DNA of 24,186 nucleotides from Nymphaea colorata (lineage: Eukaryota > Streptophyta > Magnoliopsida > Nymphaeales > Nymphaeaceae): NCBI RefSeq assembly GCF_008831285.2, contig NW_022204903.1, positions 1 to 24,186 on the forward strand, written 5' to 3'. The position numbers and the translations under genes were made by a program. The notes beneath the pieces were generated by a model that saw nothing but the letters and a program-made list of their open reading frames with translations, had not been told where the DNA came from and ran no database searches. Each line of letters starts with the position of its first letter. The first letter of the stretch is position 1. Below are positions 1 through 11,252 of this stretch, piece by piece.

Positions 1-3000
1 AAATAATTGACAAAAATATTCAAAATCGACCCCTTGAGAATGCTGACGGAGTATTTTACAGTCAGATTGAAAAATGGGCTCGTCTACTATGACCTGCTTG
101 AATACGCAATCATGCATGGATCGGCTACGTCCACCGAGAATATTATCAAGATGGTTCTCAACAAACAATTCAATGCCTTTAGTGCAGTCCCAGATGAGAA
201 GAAATTGTCAACCATAAGGATCAATTTCTTACCAGAACCCAAAAGATTGTAATTCGAGATTAGGACAATTGTCTTAATGAAGAAATTCAACATTTTGAAG
301 GGATATGAATCACCAGAGCCGAGGGTAATAGACTATTCTAAATTTTTCGATCGTTTAGTCAATTGCGAGTACCATTGGCTTTTTTACTACTTAGTTCAGC
401 TTGACCATCCAAGATCAGAGGAATATGTTCGGCAGATCCAAGAATCTGAGGTGAAGGAAAAAGATGGAAGCGTAAGGATTGTATTTTAAGATGCTGAAGT
501 TGCGAAATTAGTGGATGAGAAAGTTTTCTCAGTATTGTTGGCGAATAGTACAAAGAAAAATAAGTTCTACTCCGAACACAATTACATCACCACGCCAAAT
601 GGATTATTCCTCAAGTATAATCTATCGTAGTATCAATAAAGGAAAAACTAAGCTTTTTTCTTCAAATACTTTCCAAAAGTAACCATATTAACTGAGGATG
701 ATTTCAAAGAAATAAAATCGCCATCAAAAGAACCCCAAAATTAGATGGTACAACCTTTGGAAGAGGATATTCATACGCAATTCAAAAGATATTTGGCATA
801 CTTCTATACCATCATCGATTCTATAAGTGCCGAAAAGCCGATATTTTACTTCAGAAGCGAAGAGAAATACGAAAGATTTGGCAACTTAGAACTAGCGAAC
901 ATAATCCAACTCAATTTGCATCTCCTTTCGGAAACATTCGCCATCCTATAGAAAATTCCTGCCATCTCTAACCGTTTCTGCGATACTCACGCTCCAGAAA
1001 TCATGGTAAGGCTGAGTTTGATCTTGAAGTTCCTCCTAAAGAGCTAAGAGATAAGATAATTCGAAGGTTTATCCTATCAGATTTTCAGACTTCTGATCAA
1101 ATTGGGCAAAATCAAATAAAACCTTAATAACAAAGACTTTTTAACCTCATTGCCACCATTCTTGGAGAAATGCCTCAGCGAAAAGGAAAACAGCTAAAAT
1201 AACCACATGTTCCTGCGTAGGTTTTTAGATCATAATTGGAAGACAATGATTTCTTTCGGGTTCTAGCCATCCAAATCAGTAGAAGAGCACATCCATACTT
1301 CAAAACTAAACTAATTACTTGACGAAATCTACGAAAAGGCTCACTACAATTCTCGAGCAGGATTCCAAAACCTCGTCCATAACCTAACCATCCACCCCGA
1401 CAAGCAAAAACTAGCCTAAATTACCGATAAATGTCCAAATTTCATTCATTTTTTCAAGAATGAAATAAAGGCAAGATTCAGATCCCTTGAACCGATCCTT
1501 AAAGGTGTGAACATTTTCAAGGTTACCTAAAAGCAGTAGCGGAGTATCCTCGGCGTGCTCATCTATCTGCTCGACGAGAATATCGATTTTGACGAAGATT
1601 TGAAAAATTTTACAAGATAGATAATCAAGAAATATTCTGAGGTCTTCTCGAAGATACTGTTAGAGTATGATTGGAAAAAACTGGCAGAAAAGATGGGATT
1701 AGACCTCACCAAGGAGACGATAGAGCATACCAAAATGCTATTGGAACTTACCAAGAATACAAATCTGCTTGATATGTTGAAAATCGAGGATATGTGCTAA
1801 AGGATAAGCGCCGAAGACCCCAAGTTGAATAATTTGATCAACTGTCTTTCCTATTTGCAGATTCTCATAAGGCAAAAGAAAGGAGTTTTCATTTCTAACG
1901 AAGTCATGAGAAATTGGCTTGAAATTACACTGGAATTCTAGAGAATATAATGCGAGTGTTCTGATAGGATCATCGAATACCAGCTGCAATACTCCGATTA
2001 GAGAGTGCAGTAGATGATCCTCCAGCACAAGAGATGGAAGAACTGCAACTAGACGCTGCTAATCTCCAAGATCCACAAATATTTCTCAGACTTCAACCAG
2101 ATATGCTGGCTGTAGATCGTCAAATACGGAAAGGAGCACATCAACCAGGCCATTATCGAGTTCAGGTTTTACTTCGAGAGGCTGAAGGAGTGGGATAGCT
2201 TGCTACTGAAGGGAAGGATTCTGTAGAAATGCTCCAATAATTTCAAAATTCTCAGTCGGCTCTCCAGCACCTCCCTTATTCCTCAGTTGTACAATTACAA
2301 CAAGTAAGAAATACTCTTGATCTTGGAAGATATTTCAAGGTATGGCTTTGACCAGCCAACTGACAAGAGCTCAGAGACATCCCTATAGCCACTGAAATAA
2401 AGAGGATAGGTCCTGCTCAACACTATCAAGCAACGGAGGAGCAAAAAGCTAGAAATATCATCGGAGTACATCCTTTCACTGAAAAATGCATACATCCAAA
2501 GGGAAAGCTAGAACATGCTTAGGGCTCTCTTCGAATGGGAAAATACCTATCCGATCATTTTGAATAACTTGGTCTATAGTGGAAGAAAAAATGAAGAAAT
2601 TATTTGGAATAGCTTTGCCTGTGATGTCATTGAAAGAGTCCTAGCCAATTTGAACAAAAATAACTCAACATTCTATAATAAGATTATCTTCTATTTGTTC
2701 TAAAATAAACACTTGATTGCTCCAAACACCTCCACCACCCAGCAGCCCTTCGAATGCTAGTCGAATCTCCAGCTCAGGATAACTGCAGACTAGTCATAAA
2801 TTCCCACCCTTCTCATCAAATTGGCCACTGCTCTCTTCGATATGAGATCGTCAGCCTAAAGTAAAGAAAGCATCGTATAGTTTTACTATCAAGTATTAAA
2901 TAGCATCAAACCGAAATAGACTGGATTGAAACTAGTCTATGTCCATGCAGAAGCGATGGTCCAACATTTCTCAGAACTGTCAAAGAGGTAAAACTTGTAA

Positions 3001-6000
3001 AGCGAATAATTGGCATTTTCATCGATGTGGCTCAACCAATTCCTCGATTATATCGATGTGCCAAAGTTCTAATCCGCAAATCCCGAATTCATCAAGGACT
3101 ATCTGGCCACTGTATTGAGGATGATCAGCACGCAGCAAACAGAGATGAAGGATCGGAAGGATGGACTTCTATACTAGCTGTCCATACTTGAGAAATGCAT
3201 CCCTAATTCTTTCCCATTGAGTGAGAATAGTGACTTCAGTTCTTTTGCTCATTTGGTCTTCCAGGTAATCATCAACATTATCTCTGTTGCTCCTTCAACA
3301 GAAAAATCAATCCTGAAGCTCAAAAGCATCCTGATCAAAATTGCCAAAAATAGGAGGTAATAGTTCCACTCCTATTTCAATACAATTTTGAGCAAGGTTA
3401 TGTAATTCAATATCAATTTGTAATAAATTTTCAATCTTTTACTTCGTGGTGAAAATATCCAGCAAGCTGAAATGTAAGCAGATATGAAATCTTACTTCCT
3501 CAGATAATCCGAAAACTTAGTGGAATAATCCGAGTCAAAGATATTGGCATTGCTTTCCAATTTCATTGACCAATTCAAGAACAAATACTCGGAGAAGATT
3601 TCGGAGTTTAGCTATTTGGTTGGGAAATTTGTGAAGAAAACTGTTACGGAAATCGTGAAAAAGAATAAGACCAAAAAATTGACTTATTTGATATGGGATA
3701 AAAGATAGCAATTCTAATATTGCCAAATTGAAACAGGATTTCGCTGCATACCGTCCAAGCTAAATTGTCAACGACTTTATCTCTAAGGTATTCGCAAGCA
3801 AAACCAACTTGCTGATATCAAATGAAATCCTGACCTTGTTCAAGCGAGAAATCCACTATCATCCACTAGTCATCCCTTCGATTATCTTCCATCCAGTCAA
3901 GATCGGAGAGACACAAACTCCATATCTTTAGTATTTGCTTGATGAGCTTTATCAAGCAAGGACATGAAGCAAAAATAGGCCATTTATAATTTCATCCTGG
4001 TCTTTTTCTTGGACCACGCATGCATCATCAGGAAAAAAGATAAGCCGATCTTTATCTCAGAGTATATTTGCTATCGCATCATCAAAAAGATCATGGAGAA
4101 GGAAATCAACGAAAACATGCTGCTTTTGATTCTCAATATGGTCCAGCTTAAAAGATTTGCATCTCTTTGCAAGTTCAGATTAAATCAATAGGCTGGCTCT
4201 CTCAGGGGTGTGCTAATGGGCAGGCTCAAAAAGGAAAGAGACGGTTTCAATTATAAAAGGCAAACAACTTGGCAATATATAAGATCTTATAAGTAATATA
4301 CCGACAAGAGGAGATATAAAACCTAAAGCAGACTTACATCGTGAAGAAGCCGAAATTTGAGCTTAAGAATTATAAGCTAATCAATGACTGTTTTATTCCC
4401 TTTTCAATCTACTAAATGCCAAGGATGCACAGAAAGTAAAAGAGATAACGCTTCATTTCTTTCACTGGTAGCAATCTTTCTTCATTTGCTGGGAATAAAA
4501 TTAAAAGATTCAACTTGATGCTGAATATAATTGCGTAGAAAACCTATTCTCTTGTGGATCTGAAGATATTCTTTCGAGCAAATACTCTCTTGCTCCGTAA
4601 ATTGATATAAAGAATATAAACCGGTTTAATTTCATCGAAAAGGAAAAGTAAGAAAAAGCGAAAGATTTCTAAAAGGCATAGATAAAGGGAACCTTCACTA
4701 ATCTAAACAAAGATTTCTACACCTTTTGGAAGAACATCAGATTCATGCTCTAGTAGTATGACAAGTAAAGCTTGGAATACCGTCGCTTCAAAAATTAGAT
4801 TTAGAGGTCAGGTCGAGGCAGGTTTGGGTAAGATCTCGACATGATGGATGACGATAGGGGCATTTTGCGATAGCAAAGGCGAAGGATGAGAGGGCGACGC
4901 TAAAATCGTGAGAATAGGCTGAGGGGAAACAGGTACGCTCCTGAAGATTTTAATTCAATCAACCAAAATTAGGCAAACGTTCGATCGGTTGAGGATGAGT
5001 TCAAGGAAGAGTTGAAAAAAGTTACAGAGGAAATCAGCACAATCAACCAGATATAATAAATGGCTGAAGAAAATGCTTTGATTTCGTAGGAAAAGAATGA
5101 AAACTAATAGCTGGAAGAAATAATCATTAAGATAAATAACAACTTGGAGGCACTGTAAGAAAACCCTAAGACAGTAACTCTCTCCGATTTCGCAAATCTT
5201 CCCTTCCACAAGAAGAAAGAGCAACTGTAAATCAAGCTTCTTTAGACATAATTTGATCTCAATTATCTACTGATGGATCCTGAAGAATTCAAGGCCTTTT
5301 GCCAGGGAAACGCGAACAACCTCTAGAAATTAGACGAGAAACGGAAGAGCAGAGTATTGAGAGCGCAAGACTAGCTTTTCAGTATCAACCTGCAACGGAC
5401 TTAATCATCAGACTCCTATATTTACATCCAAGACACCTTGGATTAGAATTACCAAAAATTATCTAATATTGAGAGGAAGCTTTCAAGGCAATCCTCCATT
5501 AGCAGCTAAAGCAGTGATGATTCATTCGGATAACAGGAAGATTTCTTTAATAGTAGCTCTTTGGTAATTTAAAGCATCATTCCCGTTGAGGCTTTTCCTC
5601 TTATCTCTGATGACGATATTTTCTAGCTTTTGCTATCTCTTTACTACACTGCAAGCTAAGCCCCAAACAAGATATTAGTCCCTTTGCTCTAGAATAAGAG
5701 GATCCAATCTAAGGTACTGAACACTTTGATCTTCCTCATGAGGAACGCACTTTAGAATGATATCTTTCCGAAATGCGGGTATGATTTTTAGTTGTTCGAC
5801 AATAAGAAGTGGAAGGTATCGGGGAATGGAAGATTGTAACACGTTACACATGAAAAGAATAGCATTATTACTCAAATTTTAGAGTCGATTCTGTTTGTCA
5901 AGTCTTTCTGCTTCTATAAGAATAATTAATTCCTTTTCTAACCGATAGATTACCAAGGGATTTACAACATAAAACTATCCCCGTGTAAATTATTTGGAAA

Positions 6001-7934
6001 TTATTTCAAATAAGACTAGCATCAGCCATTCGCATAGATCTTGTACTTTGCCCTTGAATCCTCGAATAGAAAACTAGCGTCATTGATCATTAAACAAACC
6101 TCATAGCTTCCTGCAGTTCTCCTGAACAAGCTGTTCCAAATCTTCAAGGAAAATGATAAAGAATTACAGTAAAAGTCGGAGTTTAGAAGAAGAGGGATTT
6201 TCTTCATTTATGAATTTCTTTAAAATTTGAGTAAAAATAAAGCCTTTCAGACTAAGTTTCTATAAGAATATCCTTATGAGTAAAATGATCCAAACTACTA
6301 CATGCTTGCCCATCTTCTGAAATCAGAATTGTATACCAAATAGCAATTGAAAGCGTTCCATGTCAAGGCTCTGAAGACTTACTCATAAAGATAAGTAGAT
6401 AAGCTATAGTTCCTTAATAAAGTTATTTCCATTTACTCTGAAGAGGAACTGAAATAATAATGCAAATTTTTAAGTGATTATAAAAAATAACATTTGCAAG
6501 TCATTGAAAGGATCCGACGCAGGAACGACAAGATCGAGCAAGAGCCCGTTTATTCTTTATTCAAATTCCCATAGTATTTTGACCTTTCCATGAAATCAGA
6601 ACTCTTCTACAGTCAACTTAGCACAGAGTACGAGGAATACGATTCCTATAACGACGGCCAAGTTATTGCCAAAAGAGCCATCGGAATCTTTGAATCCGCC
6701 TTCCAGGATCTGAAGAATAGCGAGCCTTAATTTTGGCATGGACATATGTTCGTTTCCTTTTTGGATAAGAATAATAACCCTGAGGGCGGATCCGGAATCG
6801 GCGTGACAAAGGAGTGGTTCAACATTCTCACAACCTAGATGGTCAACTTGGATACCGGTCTGTTCATCAAGTCAGACAACAACCATTACCACCTAAACCC
6901 CTAGTCTGGCATCCTCAATCCTCGCCACCTTTACTACCTCTAGTTCATAGGCAAAATCTTTGCGGCTGCTGCCATCATCCTCACTTCTACATCAATCCTG
7001 AATTTTCGCTTCCGTTCTACAAAATGATCCTCGGGGAAAAGGTGGAAATCAGCGACCTCATGAATGACTTCAATGAGGGAAAGAAGTTGAAATACATGCA
7101 ATACTTAGAGACGTGTCCCAATGAGGAAGTTTTTCAGGAATTGTATGAGGATTATAAATTCTAATACAAGGATGTACGGTTGCTTTCTAGTCAAAAATAC
7201 AACATCCTCAAAAAGAGCAAAGATCTCAAGCTCGAAAAACAATAATCATCGTAGTCGAACCATCGAAACAGGTTGAACTGGTCTGCGAGTATTACACATT
7301 AAAGGATCACACGTAAGAGGAAAACGAAAAGAAGACACAAACTGAAGGAGTTGCTCTGAAAGTTGCAGAGATAATCGAGTTAAAACCGAACGGATCCAAT
7401 ATAAATGTGACATTCTAGACACGAGGATAATATATCAAGCTAATATCAGAAGTCATATACGATAAGCTGATCACTAAGGTTAGCGAACAATTCAAGTCTT
7501 TTATGTAAGGCTTCAACCAAGTTTGCGATGTAAAGCTATTGAAAACGTTTACTCCAAGTGAGCTAAAGCGATTGATAGAAGGAACAACGGAATATTCTGA
7601 AAATTTAGTGGAGGATTTGAAGAAAAACGTGAGGCTTCTTGGGTACACCTCCGAAGACAGGATAATAAAATGGCTCTGGGAAGAGATACAGAGCTTGAGT
7701 CAGGAGGACCGGATCCACTTGATGCATCACTGGACCTCTCTACGTAAAATGCCGACAAATGGAGTGGCCGGCTTGGATATTTGCATCTCTCAATCCAACA
7801 AAAAGGTCTTTTATGGGTCGAATTGCGGAAATACGTTGTCTCTCTACAATTATGAAACCCAGGAGGAACTCAGATAGGAAATGAAAACTGCGATTGCTCA
7901 GATAAAAGGAAACGAGTCGTTCCTTGTTGGTTGA
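1..7934 (+). CDS. HECT-type E3 ubiquitin ligase, HUWE1/Tom1/UPL-like (5'-partial)
   Basis: HECT ligases take ubiquitin from an E2 onto a catalytic Cys and pass it to substrates. The frame is already open at base 1, so the N-terminus is missing; about 2,640 residues are present, in the range of giant HUWE1-like ligases. Read with TAA/TAG=Glu, it is helical throughout, with an Arg/Gly-rich acidic tract near 4800-4950 and a Ser-rich tract near 5450-5570. Just after that, a segment with I-S-D-D-D-I-F-E-L-L-L resembles HUWE1/Tom1. The HECT domain (~6500-7934) shows G-I-G-V-T-K-E-W-F, L-P-F-Y-K-M-I-L-G, E-L-K-P-N-G-S-N-I and F-x-E-G-F. The catalytic Cys is in N-C-G-N-T-L (TGC 7824-7826). It ends at TGA 7932-7934 after F-L-V-G. 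Frame changes are needed near 3700, 3967, 4320, 4670, 6980 and 7245. HECT identity is certain; the HUWE1 subfamily is inferred. Confidence 0.9.
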
Positions 7935-8149
7935 TTATCCATAACATTAAATCATGATTGATTCTTAAATTATGAAGAATTTTCTTAAGCTTTTTAAGTT
8001 GGAACTTGTTGCATCGTCTTTGACAAGGTTCACTGAGCTTTGAAAGCACCACCAAAATATAAGAAAGTATTGCGAATATATACAATTAAATGATTATCGT
8101 TTTCTCCTCTTAAATCCAAAGCATTATAATCATTTTTACATAAAAGTGG

Positions 8150-8802
8150 ATGGAGATCTTTGTGAAGGGAATCCAGGGATAGAACACCTTGATCGAAATT
8201 GACCCATGTCTTACAGTCTAAAGGATAAAGCTAATCATCTCCTAAAAAAAGAGAATCAGTCCTGATGATTTCTTCCTCACTCTCAATAAGGAATGCTGTG
8301 CTGAGGGTCGATCAATATCGTCATATGGAATCTCACGTCACAATACGCTTCGGATGGTGGGCAAGATGAAGGGCGGGGATGGAGGATACCGTTCCATAAA
8401 ATTCAACACTCTTTAAGATGATTACGAGTAGGAACTAGCTGAAAAGGCGCCAAGCTGGAGACTAGTCGACTACGGCCTCAACCTATAGGGAGTCTGCCGC
8501 AATAAATATTGCAGAGCCTACGGCGAGGAGGTCTGGGTGAATAAAGGTTATGGCCACTTCAACATGAGCAAGGAGGTGCATGTGAGCAAATGTCCAATGT
8601 GCAAGTAATTCGTGACTGATGTCTTCAATTTCGCCCTCTTCATCGGCAAGGTTACCTGCTTCGGAAAGAAAAGCGATAAGAAACGCCCGGAATTCTCCAT
8701 GTTCAAACACAAGAACAAGAAAAATTTCTCACCTTTTTGGAGGATGATTCGAGGATTGTGGATTGGGATTTCTTGGAAATCAAAGCTGAGTCCTTAAAGT
8801 GA
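8150..8802 (+). CDS. Ubiquitin-like domain fused to a Cys-rich (zinc-binding) domain
   Basis: The first ~76 residues align with ubiquitin without gaps. M-E-I-F-V-K opens it, E-G-R-S-I-S-S-Y matches E-D-G-R-T-L-S-D-Y, and it ends in a Gly-Gly (K-M-K-G-G-D-G-G) but runs on, so it is a fusion rather than free ubiquitin. TAG codons fall at the positions of ubiquitin residues 11, 24 (Glu in ubiquitin) and 32 (Asp). The tail holds G-L-N-L-E-G-V-C-x4-C and S-K-C-P-M-C, which look like zinc ligands. From memory, ciliates carry other Ub-like proteins with such a tail. One missing base at the T-run 8733-8737 is needed to reach the likely C-terminus (I-V-D-W-D-F-L-E-I-K) and TGA 8800-8802; the uncorrected frame ends at TGA 8806-8808 with an unconvincing tail. 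The start is fixed by alignment to ubiquitin Met1. Whether it is processed or conjugated is unknown. Confidence 0.82.
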
Positions 8803-9082
8803 TTGATGAAGATTTGAATCATTAAATTATTGTTACAGACTTGCCTTTTCTCAATATAAATAATTATTGTTTCTAAAGTTAAAATAATTTAGCTGAGTTT
8901 TATTTTTAGCGAAGCAAATAATACAATTGATGGGATCGATCAGAAAAGAGCTTTGAACTTAATCACCTGCGTGGATATTCAAAATATTTGAAAAAAGCAT
9001 ATTCCATGCAGTTTTCAATTGATTATATGTAATAATAAGGTCCTAATAATCCATCATATTGAAGGTAATAGGATCATTGGTT

Positions 9083-10192
9083 TCAAAGAGGAATCGTTAG
9101 GTTATCAAGTGGACAGGTATTCTTATTCTTCATCCACTTTAATATACAAGAGGAATGATACCTATGTTGCAAGGAGTTTTAAATAGCAAATAGTCGTGAG
9201 CTTTTCTTCCATCTCAGCAACTGATCCAATCTAATAGCAAGCCACGTAATAATCCATTTCTTGGTAGCAAATCGAACAGATTTCATTCGGAATCAATTTT
9301 TCTTATTTTTTATGAACCTATCTTAAGAAGGCCAATTGCTAGGTTTGAAACTTATACTTCAGTGTCTTTATACCGAAAGATTTTCTAACGTAAAAGAAGA
9401 AAGCGTGTATGAAGTTTCCATAGAGAAAGAATTTGGGCAAATGTCTTAGAACAAATGGGTCCTGGATAAGCTCTTTATAATGAATACAAAGTCCCATAAA
9501 CGTGAGCATGTTAAAGCATACAACTCCATTGGTTCGAGCTGGTATTTGGTCGGGTTTATATTTCTTCATGAGAAAATGGTTGATCATGGGTGACACATAG
9601 AGAGCAATAAAAGTTATTCTCTCAAAGTCCTGAATATTGCTAAAAAGCCCATATATCAGAACGCCATGGCAGAAAGAAGCAATAAAGTGATCCAATGGGC
9701 CTTATTTGAAAGTGATGCTGCGAAGGGATGTGATGAGGCAGATCATCAATGTGGAAAAGAAGATGAATTTTCCCTAAAAGTAGAGTATTCCTGATCCTTT
9801 TTCCAGCAATCTTGAAAGTAGTAGGTTGTATAGCACCATCCAATAGAGAAGGATCGTGCAGAGCGTTAGAGATATCCTGTTTTATTTTAAATCTATGGAT
9901 GAACTTATTATTGATGTCACGCTAAGAATCCATGCAATAGCGGAAACAAAGAATAGCGTGTAATAATTATCTTATACATTGTATATCTCGGTAGATTATT
10001 TTTTCAGTAAGCGCTGGCATTTGAAGAGATGTTGTTTGGATTATAGTCATGTGATGAATCCATAGGAAATATTTACTCGCTTGAGGTTTGGATTTAAGCT
10101 CTAACTTAGGTTTCTGAGTTGGAGCTGGTGGGAATTGAGGTAGAGATACCCGCTATTGCTGAAAGTAAAATCAAGATCACTTGAAGCTTCAT
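9083..10192 (-). CDS. Signal-peptide multi-pass membrane protein with C-terminal RING-H2 (family member 1)
   Basis: It starts at ATG 10192-10190 with a typical signal peptide (M-K-L-Q-V-I-L-I-L-L-S-A-I-A-G) and a short acidic ectodomain with N-I-S and N-A-S glycosylation sequons. Several hydrophobic spans follow (for example Y-Y-T-L-F-F-V-S-A-I-A-W-I-L). The C-terminal RING has C-S-I-C, then P-C-N-H-R-Y-H-S-S-C-I-L-K-W and T-C-P-L-D-N, ending at TGA 9085-9083. The last zinc ligand is Asp, as in RBX1. The plan suggests an endomembrane RING ubiquitin ligase. Frame changes, each like one missing base, are needed near 10005 (a T6 run), between 9180 and 9215, and near 9165 inside the RING. It is divergent from H3 and convergent with the ubiquitin-like gene. 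Three relatives lie at 18.9-22.8 kb. Family and topology are well supported; substrate unknown. Confidence 0.8.
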
Positions 10193-10628
10193 TAATAATA
10201 ACGATATATTTGAAATCTCATAAATCTTGATTTGCAAAAGCATGTACCAAAAATGCAATAAGCCTCTATCAACTTAATAACTAATAAGATTAGTAAAGAA
10301 AAACTTATCAAGATTATCATATATATATAGGCAAATCTTCAATCAAACTCCTATTTCAGCAATACGTTGCGAAAATGACAAAATTGTCGATTGGATAAGT
10401 TGGGAAAGCTATCCTTGCTTACGCCCATAGACTCTGGCACTTTAAGCACGCAAATTTAATTGGTTTTTAATCTTCCGAGTTTTAATCCATTTTTTTTTTG
10501 CTCGCTGTATTTTTGCATGTTTAATATCGGCTATCTCAGATAATATACTTTCATCATTCCATCCCATTTCTATATGTATATTTTATGATAAATATACAAA
10601 CCTTCTATCCTCATCGCATCAAAAACAG
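10193..10628. promoter_or_regulatory. Divergent intergenic region between the RING gene and histone H3
   Basis: These 436 bp separate the two divergent start codons, so both promoters should lie here. I see AT-rich tracts, a short (AT)n run at 10320-10328, a ten-base T run near 10490, and a TATA-like stretch about 30-60 bp before the H3 ATG (around 10572-10598). No coding frame or RNA gene is evident. Confidence 0.5.
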
Positions 10629-11041
10629 ATGGCTCGAACAAAGCAAACCGCAAGGAAATCCACTGCCCAAAAGATACCCCGAAAGCAACTCTCTGCCCAA
10701 AAATAGCAAGGAAAAGCGCTCCCGTTTTACCCGGGGTGAAGAAACCGCACAGATTCAAACCCGGAGCAGTAGCTCTGAGAGAGATAAGGAGATACCAGAA
10801 GTCGACTGAGCTTCTCATACGCAAATTACCCTTCCAGCGACTTGTCCGAGACATTGCTCACGAATTCAAGCAAGACCTTAGGTTTCAGGCTTCGGCAGTG
10901 CTAGCTATGCAGGAGGCAGCGGAAGCTTACATGGTATCGTTATTCTAGGATACTAACCTATGTGCCATCCACGCGAAGCGAGTCACAATAATGACTCGGG
11001 ACCTCCAACTTGCCAAGAGGATCAGAGGAGAAAGGTTCTGA
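10629..11041 (+). CDS. H3: Histone H3 (divergent variant)
   Basis: Core nucleosomal histone. The start [11 protein letters not shown] is canonical and the end I-R-G-E-R-F then TGA (11039-11041) is the ciliate H3 C-terminus. Between them [26 protein letters not shown] and [10 protein letters not shown] are intact. Lysines equivalent to K4, K9, K14, K27, K36 and K79 are present. Residues 12-15 are A-Q-K-I where H3 normally has G-G-K-A, and V-L-P-G replaces A-T-G-G before V-K-K, so this may be a variant. TAG 10946-10948 stands where nearly all H3 has Glu97 (L-F-E-D-T-N). A frame change is needed near 10698-10706, in C-C-C-A5-T-A-G. Skipping two bases restores the canonical length; adding one base makes it a residue longer. 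No intron is seen. Confidence 0.95.
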
Positions 11042-11252
11042 ATGATTTTGATAATGAATTGTCATCATCTTCTTGTTTATAGGATTGGCTTGCTTTTGGG
11101 AATCCATGATATAATCAATTATACCGTATCAAAGCTTCTTGTTAGGAACCTGTAGAAAAGCATAGATACAGTTGCCAAATCACTGGAGAATTTATTCAAA
11201 CACAAGAAATTTATGCTAATCTGCAAAATCAAAATAATATGGATAATCATCA

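Noticed and set aside
7935-8149. Small minus-strand frame between HECT and the ubiquitin-like gene (7870-8085)
   Set aside because: It overlaps the HECT 3' end, has no recognisable motif and looks like AT-rich spacer.
9190-9235. A 15-nt intron (GT...AG) in the first RING gene
   Set aside because: GTGGCTTGCTATTAG has intron ends and the 15-nt length of heterotrich introns, but removing it does not fix the frame, and no similar pattern recurs at other frame changes.
9339-9843. Derlin-like protein
   Set aside because: The hydrophobic pattern looked like Derlin (L-L-E-K-G-S), but the W-R motif is absent and the frame continues into a RING finger.
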